Below are positions 44,800 to 51,681 of a stretch of 64,000 nucleotides of DNA, one piece after another. The stretch's first letter is position 1; each line of letters starts with the position of its first letter. This stretch comes from CBFHMJ01 sp965656875 (GTDB taxonomy: Bacteria > Pseudomonadota > Gammaproteobacteria > Enterobacterales > Alteromonadaceae), in the NCBI GenBank assembly GCA_965656875.1, contig CBFHMJ010000033.1, positions 132,017 to 196,016 of the forward strand, read 5' to 3'. The notes beneath the pieces are model-generated. The model ran no database searches. It was given only the letters and a program-made list of their open reading frames with translations, and was not told the DNA's origin. Both the position numbers and the translations under genes were made by a program.

Positions 44800-45747
44800 A
44801 TGAAAAAGGCGCTTATCATTGGAATAAATGACTACCCATCTTCTCCATTAGGCGGTTGTGTAAATGATGCCAATACCTTGGCAACCGTATTGGAGTCAAA
44901 TGGTGACGGCTCGCCAAACTTTGGGGTTCGAAAGATCACATGCCCTAGTATCAATATTACAAGGCCGGTGCTGCGTGAAGCCATTGAGCAATTATTTGAA
45001 GGTGATTGCGACATGGCGCTGCTCTATTTTTCTGGGCATGGGTATATAAAAAGTACCGGAGGGTACTTGGTTACGACAGATGCAAAGAAGTATGACGAAG
45101 GCGTCGCTATGGATGATATTTTATCTTTGGCGAACCAATCAAAGGCAAGAAACAAAGTTATAATTTTTGATTGCTGCCATTCTGGTGCGATGGGTTCACC
45201 TAGTTTGTCAGGTAACGGTACAGCTCAGTTAGCCGAAGGTATGTCAGTGCTAACGGCAAGCAGAGATAGTGAATATGCATTAGAATCTAATGGCGCTGGT
45301 GTTTTCACCTCTCTGCTAATAGATGCGTTGAAAGGTGGTGCGGCGGATATTAGAGGAAATATTACTCCAGGCTCGCTATATGCTTATGTAGATGAAGCTC
45401 TTGGTGCATGGGATCAACGACCAATTTTCAAAACCAACGTTACAAGCTTTGCTCCTCTGCGAGTAATACCTCCCAAAGTGCCATTTGAAACATTACGCAA
45501 AATCACACAATACTTTCCTACCCCAGACTCTGAACACAAACTAGATCCTTCGTATGAAGACACAGAGAACAATGCAATTCCAGATAATGTAAAAATATTC
45601 AAGGACTTGCAAAAATATCAGAGTGTAGGTCTTGTTGTTCCTGTCAATGCTGAGTTTATGTATTTTGCGGCAATTAATTCTACGTCTTGTCGATTGACCG
45701 CTCTAGGTTATCAATACTGGCGTTTAGTGAATGAGAAGCGGCTATAA
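44800..45747 (+). CDS. Caspase-like (C14) protease, type IV Thoeris effector candidate
   Basis: A 315-residue protein whose N-terminal two-thirds is a caspase/metacaspase p20-like domain. It starts KKALIIGINDY, with GGCVNDA next; the catalytic His80 is in YFSGHG and the catalytic Cys126 in FDCCHSG, followed by LTASRDSEYALE. The last 80-90 residues (from about 225) are a separate, unrecognised domain and could bind the TIR-made signal. In type IV Thoeris the protease is activated by the cyclic nucleotide and degrades many host proteins, halting phage growth. AGAGGC stands before the ATG. The gene ends 3 bp before the cassette's attC. Confidence 0.85.
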   Translation: MKKALIIGINDYPSSPLGGCVNDANTLATVLESNGDGSPNFGVRKITCPSINITRPVLREAIEQLFEGDCDMALLYFSGHGYIKSTGGYLVTTDAKKYDEGVAMDDILSLANQSKARNKVIIFDCCHSGAMGSPSLSGNGTAQLAEGMSVLTASRDSEYALESNGAGVFTSLLIDALKGGAADIRGNITPGSLYAYVDEALGAWDQRPIFKTNVTSFAPLRVIPPKVPFETLRKITQYFPTPDSEHKLDPSYEDTENNAIPDNVKIFKDLQKYQSVGLVVPVNAEFMYFAAINSTSCRLTALGYQYWRLVNEKRL

Positions 45748-45750
45748 AGT

Positions 45751-45822
45751 GCATAACAAACGCATGTTGCCGGACTGGTTTTCCGCTGCGCTCCAAATCA
45801 GCCGCAAATGCGGGCGTTATGT
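45751..45822 (+). repeat. attC recombination site of cassette 1
   Basis: About 72 bp running from GCATAAC (R'') to GTTATGT (R'). Inner complementary arms (acgcat with atgcg; ggactggttt with aaatcagcc, one extrahelical A) fold it into the imperfect hairpin typical of attC. The left box matches the start of cassette 1 and the right box matches the start of cassette 2, as expected of a site used by integron integrase. Confidence 0.8.
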
Positions 45823-45831
45823 ACACAAAAA

Positions 45832-45857
45832 AGCCCGCATATAGCGAGCCTTGATAA
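45832..45857 (-). terminator. Terminator of the cassette-2 gene
   Basis: On the minus strand GGCTCGC and GCGGGC pair (one G-T wobble) around TATAT and are followed by a T run. It lies about 20 bp beyond the stop of the 33-residue protein gene and shows the cassette gene has its own complete transcription unit. Confidence 0.6.
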
Positions 45858-45874
45858 GTTAAATAAATTAACTT

Positions 45875-45976
45875 TTAGTTTGGTGTAGAACGATAATGTT
45901 CCCTCACTTTTGAACCATCTTTTCGGGTGTGTGCGGGTACATGAACTTTCTTTTTACCAGTTTTAGTTTTAGCCAT
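45875..45976 (-). CDS. Small basic 33-residue protein in cassette 2
   Basis: The 33-residue product is MAKTKTGKKKVHVPAHTRK followed by DGSKVREHYRSTPN. It is strongly basic, with a VPAHTRKDGxKV core I recall from short hypothetical proteins in many bacterial genomes; no function is assigned. GGAGCC precedes the ATG. It is oriented against the array, with its own terminator, and codes on the minus strand while attC sites read plus. It is too short for most gene callers. It could bind nucleic acid, given its charge, but that is only inference. Confidence 0.7.
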   Translation of the reverse strand: MAKTKTGKKKVHVPAHTRKDGSKVREHYRSTPN

Positions 45977-46093
45977 TTTAGGCTCCTTATTACAAACGAT
46001 TTTAATTTAGTTGAGCCTTTTGACTCAAAACTGTATATATGGACAGTGTGCTTGTTTTTCAACCTAAAAGCGTTAAATTTTGTGCAAGAGTTT

Positions 46094-46197
46094 ACATAAC
46101 AAGCCAATTAAGTGCGGGACTGCTAATGTTTGGCTCAGTTTCGCTCCGCTAAACAAGTTTAGCCAAGCATTATCAGCCCCTTATTGGGGCGTTATGT
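46094..46197 (+). repeat. attC recombination site of cassette 2
   Basis: About 104 bp from ACATAAC (R'') to GTTATGT (R'). Inner arms pair well: CCAATTAAG with CTTATTGG, GGGACTGCTAATG with CATTATCAGCCCC, and TTTGGCT with AGCCAA around a central loop containing cgctccgct. This is the longer, strongly self-complementary form of attC found in chromosomal integrons. Confidence 0.8.
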
Positions 46198-46209
46198 GCC
46201 ACCAGACAA

Positions 46210-46460
46210 ATGAAACCTGAAATATCAGTTCAAAAAATATGGGATGATGACGAATTCCTGAGTTCAAAATATCATTTTGTAATGGGCGCTCGATATTTAG
46301 CAATAAGGTATACACATTGATAGATGAGTTAGGCTTGTGAGTTCAGGGCTTAGAGGTTTACCGTAACCATCTTTATGGTGGGCTGCGTGATATAGTATTT
46401 AATAGTTTTAGACGGGAGTATGCTAATGGCAGAATTTTCTGCTCGTCTACATTTTCCTGA
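46210..46460 (+). pseudogene. Degenerate cassette-derived ORF remnant
   Basis: Directly right of the second attC an ATG opens a 36-codon frame (MKPEISVQKIWDDDEF...) ending at 46320. A shift of frame then continues as LIDELGL, a stop, and VQGLEVYRNHLYGGLRDIVF..., ending at 46460. This looks like one gene broken by a frameshift and a stop, probably the payload of a third cassette whose attC has been lost. A short 25-codon frame with GGGAG (46426-46503) overlaps it in another frame. I do not recognise the protein. Confidence 0.35.
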
Positions 46461-46595
46461 GCCAAGTAATCTATACAAACATATCAACACATCAGCAATC
46501 TGAGTTCTTCGAGCTCAAGGCATAAAGCAACAACCAGAACTCGAACCATCTACACAACAAAATTCGTCAATCAGAAGTAAAAGACACACTTAATT

Positions 46596-47555
46596 ATGGA
46601 ATTGTATTTTCTGGGCACATCATCAGGAGTGCCTACTAAAACGAGAAATGTAACAGCTTTAGGCATTATAGAAAGCGTAGGAAACGCCTGGTATTTGGTA
46701 GACTGTGGAGAAGGTACACAACACCAAATCCTCCAAACAAACCTGTCGTTAAATTCCCTTGAGGCGATACTCATAACGCACGTACATGGCGATCACTGTT
46801 ATGGACTGCCAGGATTATTAGCCAGTGCTGGCATGAGTGGTAGAAAAAAGCCCCTGAAAATAATCGCGCCTAAAGGCATTAAAGAGTGGTTTCAATCTAC
46901 ACAGCAACACACTCAATTATTTTTGCCTTTTGATTTAGAATTTATTGAATCAACTGATGGTTTGAAACATGCGTTTCATCAGTTCTCAATATCATTAGTA
47001 GCGCTATCTCATCGAGTTGAGTCTTATGCTTATGTCTTCACCGAAAGAAATGTTCAGGCTAATTTAGATGTAGATAAACTAAAAGCGCTGGGAATACCTC
47101 AAGGCCCTCTCTGGGGACAACTAAAGCAGGGAAAAAGCATTGAGTTTGATGGCACCCTGTTACACGGAACAGACTTCGTAAAACATGAGAATAAAGCACG
47201 TAAAGTAATAGTATGTGGGGATAATGATAGTCCAGACTTGCTCATTGATGCCTGCGACCAATGCGATGTCTTAGTTCATGAAGCCACCTACACGGAAGAA
47301 GAAGCTGAAAAGGCGGGAAAAGTTGGTCATAGCTATGCGAAGCAAGTAGCTAAATTTTCTGAAGAAAACTCGGTTCCCAACCTTATCCTGACCCACTTCA
47401 GTCCACGCTATCAGAGCAGTCCTGATCGTACACCTTCTATGTTGGATTTAAAAAAAGAGGCTCTGACAGAATATTCTGGACATCTACATTTGGCTGAAGA
47501 TTTTCAAGTTTTTCAACTTGATAAAATGTGTCGTTTAGCGCCAGTAAACGGTTAG
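46596..47555 (+). CDS. rnz: Ribonuclease Z (MBL-fold tRNA 3'-endonuclease)
   Basis: A 319-residue metallo-beta-lactamase-fold protein of RNase Z type. It opens ELYFLGTSSGVPTKTRN, with the LVDCGEGTQHQ segment, the zinc motif THVHGDHCYGLPGLL (about residues 61-75), the second Asp ligand region VCGDNDSPD, and HEATYTEEEAEKAGKVGHS then LTHFSPRY at the C-terminus. These are all RNase Z hallmarks, and length is normal for the short form. The usual role is removal of 3' trailers from tRNA precursors or general RNA turnover. It lies just right of the decayed cassette and left of the intact membrane-protein gene, so it may have arrived with the block or been an original neighbour. No strong ribosome-binding site is visible. 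Confidence 0.9.
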   Translation: MELYFLGTSSGVPTKTRNVTALGIIESVGNAWYLVDCGEGTQHQILQTNLSLNSLEAILITHVHGDHCYGLPGLLASAGMSGRKKPLKIIAPKGIKEWFQSTQQHTQLFLPFDLEFIESTDGLKHAFHQFSISLVALSHRVESYAYVFTERNVQANLDVDKLKALGIPQGPLWGQLKQGKSIEFDGTLLHGTDFVKHENKARKVIVCGDNDSPDLLIDACDQCDVLVHEATYTEEEAEKAGKVGHSYAKQVAKFSEENSVPNLILTHFSPRYQSSPDRTPSMLDLKKEALTEYSGHLHLAEDFQVFQLDKMCRLAPVNG

Positions 47556-47611
47556 TACACAGCCCCCGACAATCACGATTAAATTCTAATTTATCAGGCT
47601 GCTTTGAACCG

Positions 47612-48055
47612 CTATGGTGATAGAAATCCTCGAATACAATGTTCCAGTTCAGCGTGATCGATTGATTCTGGAATAGAGAGACTGTCAGATTCCCCTGTTT
47701 TTAATGCGACGTGCAGGCGATCATTGTCGATCGTCAGCGTTGTCACGCCTTCAACCGTCAATTTACGCAATCCTCTTCCCTTAACAAATACCAGGCTGTT
47801 ATCCAGCAATTCAATTTTTAACGGCGCGAACAGACTAATCCAGTGGATGACATACGCCAGAATAACGCCAACAACAGGTGCCAGCCACAGGTTGTATAAG
47901 GTAAGTTTTGAGTGTTCGTTGGACACGGCTGCCATGATGAAGAAAAACAAAAAAATCAGAGAAAATTTGATGCAGTTTGTTTTCAGCAAGCTGGACAACA
48001 CATTAAAAGGGTCACGGTTTTCAGAAGAGCGTTTTGTGGTGTCTGTCCAGTACAT
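47612..48055 (-). CDS. Small membrane protein with C-terminal soluble domain
   Basis: A 147-residue protein with two membrane helices (about 26-44 and 53-72) followed by a beta-rich soluble domain (about 76-145). It resembles short bacterial PH-like or YcxB-type envelope proteins only in layout, and no specific family is recognised. GAGA lies ten bases before the ATG. A truncated, internally deleted copy of the C-terminal half is at 43719-43970 in the same orientation; the two copies bracket the cassettes and RNase Z gene. Confidence 0.65.
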   Translation of the reverse strand: MYWTDTTKRSSENRDPFNVLSSLLKTNCIKFSLIFLFFFIMAAVSNEHSKLTLYNLWLAPVVGVILAYVIHWISLFAPLKIELLDNSLVFVKGRGLRKLTVEGVTTLTIDNDRLHVALKTGESDSLSIPESIDHAELEHCIRGFLSP

Positions 48056-48159
48056 GAATATTCTCTTTCGATGGTTATGAATACGCCAGCGTCAAACGTT
48101 ATTGATAACGCCAGCTAAAAGGCCGCGTATTTAACCAGATATCAATGGGTTGTGCAATT

Positions 48160-49251
48160 TCAGTCTTTATTACCTGGATTAACCAGGGCTTTCATTATCG
48201 CAAAGACCAAATTATCAACCCGACCACCTTTCATTTTATGTAGACCAGAGATATTCGACAACGCAACTACCCCTCGTTTTTCTTCATTGTCGATTAGCAG
48301 CGCAGAACTAAAACCACCCGTACCACCATTGTGAAAGAAGAAACGTTCAGGATACTTCTGTTGATCAACCACCAGTAAGCCAAGACCACTCGATATCATT
48401 TTGTTCTCAACCTGAATGGTTTTTTGTAAGGTTGCTGCGGGATCGGCATGCATCAGATGTCTGGCAAAAAGACTTAAATCATGTATCGATGTTAGTGCAG
48501 CACCAGCCCCCGCCATTGCCGCTAAATCCCAGTGTGGCGTTGCTTGCCCTTGCTTATTTAACCCCTGAACGATGGGTTGTGTAGCCAGTTCTCGATTGCA
48601 AATCGAGTTTGTCATGCCCAGCGGATGAAATAAAAAATCGGTCATAAGCTGGTGGAATGAAAGCTGGCTGTGTTGTTGCAATAAAAAACCCAGGATGCCA
48701 AATCCGAGATTTGAGTAGCCGATTCGTTTGCCAGGCTTGTTGATCAATGAATGCTGCAAATAATACATTAACTGGTTTTCATCCCAGTCTTTGTACGGAT
48801 TATCACGGTTTTTAAATAAGCTTTTCCAGATAAGCCCAGGAGGAAGACGCGGTAAACCCGCGGTGTGGGTGGCAAGTGCCTTTAGCGTTGGACCTTCGTT
48901 ATGTAACGGTTGATTGATGAAGTGTTGGCACCGATCATCCAGCTGTAACTGACCAGCGATAACCTGTTTAGCCAGAACGTGACCGACCAGCGTTTTAGTG
49001 ATTGATCCGGCTTCGAACAAATGATGTTTATTGTCGGCTGGTATCAGCTCTCCTTGCTTAAGCTGAAAACCAGACAGTTGGAGCCGGTCGTCCTCAATAA
49101 TACCCAGTGCCAGTTCGGTTTGTTCGCTAAAACCCGTTAATGCCTGAATGATTTGTGGACGAATGACTGAAAAGTCAGAACGCTGGATCAGTGAGTAGCC
49201 ATCCGTGGTTAGACTGGTATGCTGGCTGACTGGTTTTTCTAAATGATCCAT
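48160..49251 (-). CDS. Serine hydrolase, class C beta-lactamase-like
   Basis: A 363-residue penicillin-binding-protein/beta-lactamase fold enzyme. The nucleophile motif SITK (EAGSITKTLVGHVL, about residue 75) and YSNLGFGILG (YxN, about 165) are clear. The third triad element is HNGGTGG near the C-terminus in place of KTG, as in esterase- or peptidase-type family members rather than classic beta-lactamases. There is no obvious signal peptide, so it may be cytoplasmic. The ATG at 49251 follows GAGGA by eight bases; a TTG five codons earlier is less likely. The substrate is unknown. Confidence 0.88.
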   Translation of the reverse strand: MDHLEKPVSQHTSLTTDGYSLIQRSDFSVIRPQIIQALTGFSEQTELALGIIEDDRLQLSGFQLKQGELIPADNKHHLFEAGSITKTLVGHVLAKQVIAGQLQLDDRCQHFINQPLHNEGPTLKALATHTAGLPRLPPGLIWKSLFKNRDNPYKDWDENQLMYYLQHSLINKPGKRIGYSNLGFGILGFLLQQHSQLSFHQLMTDFLFHPLGMTNSICNRELATQPIVQGLNKQGQATPHWDLAAMAGAGAALTSIHDLSLFARHLMHADPAATLQKTIQVENKMISSGLGLLVVDQQKYPERFFFHNGGTGGFSSALLIDNEEKRGVVALSNISGLHKMKGGRVDNLVFAIMKALVNPGNKD

Positions 49252-49365
49252 TCGTGAAGTCCTCAACGAAATACAACAAGATGACGTTGGACTCTACCCG
49301 AAACGATCCTCAGAGACACTCATTTAAACTGGCTAATGTGTTGCAAGATATTTGAGCGTGTTGAC

Positions 49366-50076
49366 CTATTCTGGTTCATCGCTTGATTTACTCATTGAAG
49401 CAAGTCGTTTATCTCGCTGCTGTTTAACAACACCGGAAACCTGTTCATGAGCCTGTTGCATTTCATTGTACTGAGCGCCCAGATTACCCATCATTTTTGC
49501 AGTAAAGAATGCGCGATAAGCAAAACCAAGCGGCCCCGGCATTAAGTAGCCCGGTGCTTTTAACATGGCATTTCTGCCCATACTTTGTGCCATTTCGCCT
49601 GTTTTCTGGGTGGATAAATCTTCTGCATGTTGTTGTAACGCGGTGCCGTCCTGGTTAAAGGCATCGTATTGTCCCTTCGCCTTTTGTACTTTTTGCACTG
49701 CTTCACGACCCTTACGAAGCGGATCGCTCATGGCTTCCTGCACGGTTTTTTTCGCGCCTTGTTTTAACGCTTCCGTCATGTCTTCCCGTTTTTGTTGAGT
49801 GGTGGTCTGGGCGGTGTATTGTAGGGACTTCATCAGGTCCATGTCGGGTTTAGGCACCTGCCATCGTCGCATATCAAACGATTGGGCATAAGTATCATCA
49901 AAGGACTTGTCCATCTGTTTATCCATTTGTGCGCCCCATTGTTTCCCTTGCTGCGAGACATATTCACGCTTCTGCTGAACTTCGGTTTGCGCACGTTTGC
50001 GGCCAACGGTTTCCAGCGCGCCACCAACAACCAGACTGCCAACATATCCCAGTACTCTTCTGCCTGCACCTGCCAT
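49366..50076 (-). CDS. Hypothetical helical protein
   Basis: A 236-residue protein with a Gly-rich N-terminus (MAGAGRRVLGYVGSLVVGGAL) that may form a membrane-associated hairpin. A long charged helical region (about 25-165) is rich in Gln, Lys and Met (QMDKQMDKSFDD, TTQQKREDMTEALKQGAKK). A second apolar segment lies at about 180-215. No known domain is recognised. I start it at 50076, where GGGGGAG precedes the ATG by six bases; the in-frame ATG at 50091 is itself part of that site. It is flanked by the serine hydrolase gene on the same strand. Confidence 0.6.
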   Translation of the reverse strand: MAGAGRRVLGYVGSLVVGGALETVGRKRAQTEVQQKREYVSQQGKQWGAQMDKQMDKSFDDTYAQSFDMRRWQVPKPDMDLMKSLQYTAQTTTQQKREDMTEALKQGAKKTVQEAMSDPLRKGREAVQKVQKAKGQYDAFNQDGTALQQHAEDLSTQKTGEMAQSMGRNAMLKAPGYLMPGPLGFAYRAFFTAKMMGNLGAQYNEMQQAHEQVSGVVKQQRDKRLASMSKSSDEPE

Positions 50077-50237
50077 TATATTCTCCCCCAAGATTAGATC
50101 CGGCGTTGTTCAGCAAGTTTTAAGCCATATAAGAAACAACGAATAATCATGAGGTTAGAGAATATGAGTGATTATTTACACGATACAGACGGGTTAATAT
50201 CTACCCGCCTGTATGATGTTGAAGGCTATTGAGGGGA

Positions 50238-51512
50238 TTAAAGATCGCTGACCTGGACATTGCCATCCGTGAATGCCAGCGTTTCGATGTTTATTAAGGT
50301 ATTGATGTTATCCCGGTTATCGACCTGGTCGCTAACCGTGACGGTATCGCCATTTTTTTCGATCTGATATTCCGACTGTGGTCCATGGAACGTGGCCGTG
50401 TTGTCAGCATCATTGCCTGTAATGTTGTTGGCGAGTTGGTTGACGATCACCCCGGACGGATTACTGCCTGTTAATGTCACATCTTTTAAATATTGCGCGT
50501 GATGGGTGTAAGGCAGGTTGGCATCGAACGTCAAACTGAAATTCCCAGTAAAGCTCTCATCAATACGCGCGTTATACGTAAGCCACGGATGGAAAAAGCT
50601 GTTATCCATTAACGCCGCGCCTTCAGGATCTTCTGTGACTAAATCCGTTCTGACTTTTGGATGATAGAAGCCCCACATGCTCGCATCCGGTGATTCCTGA
50701 TGTGCGCCCCATAAACCATAATAAGCATCAATGACACTGGCGAGATATTCCTGCGATAAGCTGTTTTCTGCGGTTAACTCATTGATCCAGTCTGTTTGTC
50801 CCGCAGCCCAGATGCCGCCGGACAACGCACTAACCTGAGCGGCCCGAATCTCAGCCTGAAAGTCGGGGAGTGCGCCGGTAAAGGTGGGATTCTGATCGAC
50901 GCCGATCCCAAAGTCATGAACCAGATGCAGGATTTCTTCAAAGGTAGCATCGCGATGTTCGTAATCCTGGTTGATATACCAGGCATGGCCTTCTACCTGC
51001 ATTTCACCAAAATATAATGGCTGTCCGTTCATTTCAGCGCCAGGATTGGTTCCATCATCAACGCCATTTAACAGTAATAAGGTCGCGCCATTATCAGCCA
51101 TTTTGTTAGCCACAGCGCTTTTGTCTTCACCAAAGCGGGAGCCTGGATAGTTCGCCAGATAATGCTGTAATACGTTTCTGGCGCGAATGACCTGATTGTG
51201 AGTGATTTGATTTTGCACCAGAATATGAATGGCTTTGCCATTAGGTGCATCAACTTTGGTATAACGGTCGAAGTTCAGCGCTGCTGTATATGTGCCTGAT
51301 AATGACGATGGGATCGCGGTGACACCATCGGTGCCTTGCTGTTCGCCACCGGTTCCGCCGTTGCCGCTACCATTACCAGAGCCAGTACCAGGATTGGTTG
51401 GCGTTGGTGTGGGCGGTGTTGTTGTGCTGCTCGAACCAGAGCCACCACAAGCCACCAGTGCAACGGTGATTGAGGCGATGATTACCTTGAGTGCAAATGA
51501 ACGTGATTTCAT
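50238..51512 (-). CDS. Predicted lipoprotein with RTX-associated C-terminal region
   Basis: A 424-residue envelope or surface protein with a lipobox (LVACGG, Cys22) and a Gly/Ser/Thr/Pro linker (about 23-60). The central domain (about 70-330) I do not recognise; it carries ATFEEILHLVHDFGIGV, which has EExxHxxxH spacing suggestive of, but not identical to, a zinc-protease site. The last 70 residues (NNITGNDADNTATFHGP, IETLAFTDGNVQ) match the segment that usually follows RTX calcium repeats in serralysin-type proteins, without the GGxGxD repeats themselves. It is divergent from the second response-regulator/kinase pair, with TGTA-type direct repeats between. Confidence 0.7.
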   Translation of the reverse strand: MKSRSFALKVIIASITVALVACGGSGSSSTTTPPTPTPTNPGTGSGNGSGNGGTGGEQQGTDGVTAIPSSLSGTYTAALNFDRYTKVDAPNGKAIHILVQNQITHNQVIRARNVLQHYLANYPGSRFGEDKSAVANKMADNGATLLLLNGVDDGTNPGAEMNGQPLYFGEMQVEGHAWYINQDYEHRDATFEEILHLVHDFGIGVDQNPTFTGALPDFQAEIRAAQVSALSGGIWAAGQTDWINELTAENSLSQEYLASVIDAYYGLWGAHQESPDASMWGFYHPKVRTDLVTEDPEGAALMDNSFFHPWLTYNARIDESFTGNFSLTFDANLPYTHHAQYLKDVTLTGSNPSGVIVNQLANNITGNDADNTATFHGPQSEYQIEKNGDTVTVSDQVDNRDNINTLINIETLAFTDGNVQVSDL

Positions 51513-51568
51513 TGTGTATCTCCATGTCTGAATGTGCTGTCAGACTAACCGGATACCAGGTTTTACAG

Positions 51569-51606
51569 GGTAAGGTGTTGTAAGTATGCGTGTAAGCGTT
51601 TGTAAG
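51569..51606. promoter_or_regulatory. GTAAG direct-repeat array, candidate OmpR-family operator
   Basis: TGTAAG occurs at 51579, 51591 and 51601, preceded by GGTAAG at 51569: four copies at spacings of 10, 12 and 10 bp. They lie in the 169-bp region between the divergent lipoprotein and response-regulator genes. Spacing close to one helical turn is the pattern bound by dimers of OmpR/PhoB-type regulators. The adjacent regulator is the obvious candidate. Related TGTA triplets occur upstream of the two large GlyGly-CTERM proteases. Confidence 0.5.
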
Positions 51607-51681
51607 CATCCCGCCATTTTTACGTGCGAGTTGTACAATATAGTTTGCTTTAATTCATGAAAATCCAGAACCAGGACAGTG

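Larger units (their letters stand above)
44324..45816 (+). mobile_element. Integron gene cassette 1 (TIR plus caspase-like genes)
   Basis: The left boundary is the core site GTTATGC (44323-44329), cut after the G. The right boundary is the attC at 45751-45822. The R'' box of that attC, GCATAAC, is the exact reverse complement of the GTTATGC that opens this cassette. That is expected when the attC was formed by closing the same cassette into a circle. The cassette is 1493 bp, in the usual size range for a two-gene cassette, with both genes in the forward direction and the attC starting 4 bp after the last stop codon. No integrase gene lies in the window. Confidence 0.75.
45817..46191 (+). mobile_element. 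Integron gene cassette 2
   Basis: A 375-bp cassette from the core GTTATGT (45816-45822) to that in the attC at 46094-46197. The R'' box of its attC, ACATAAC, is the exact reverse complement of its own opening GTTATGT, again the mark of a circular intermediate. It carries one 33-codon gene on the minus strand with its own terminator, so the gene need not rely on an array promoter. Confidence 0.75.
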
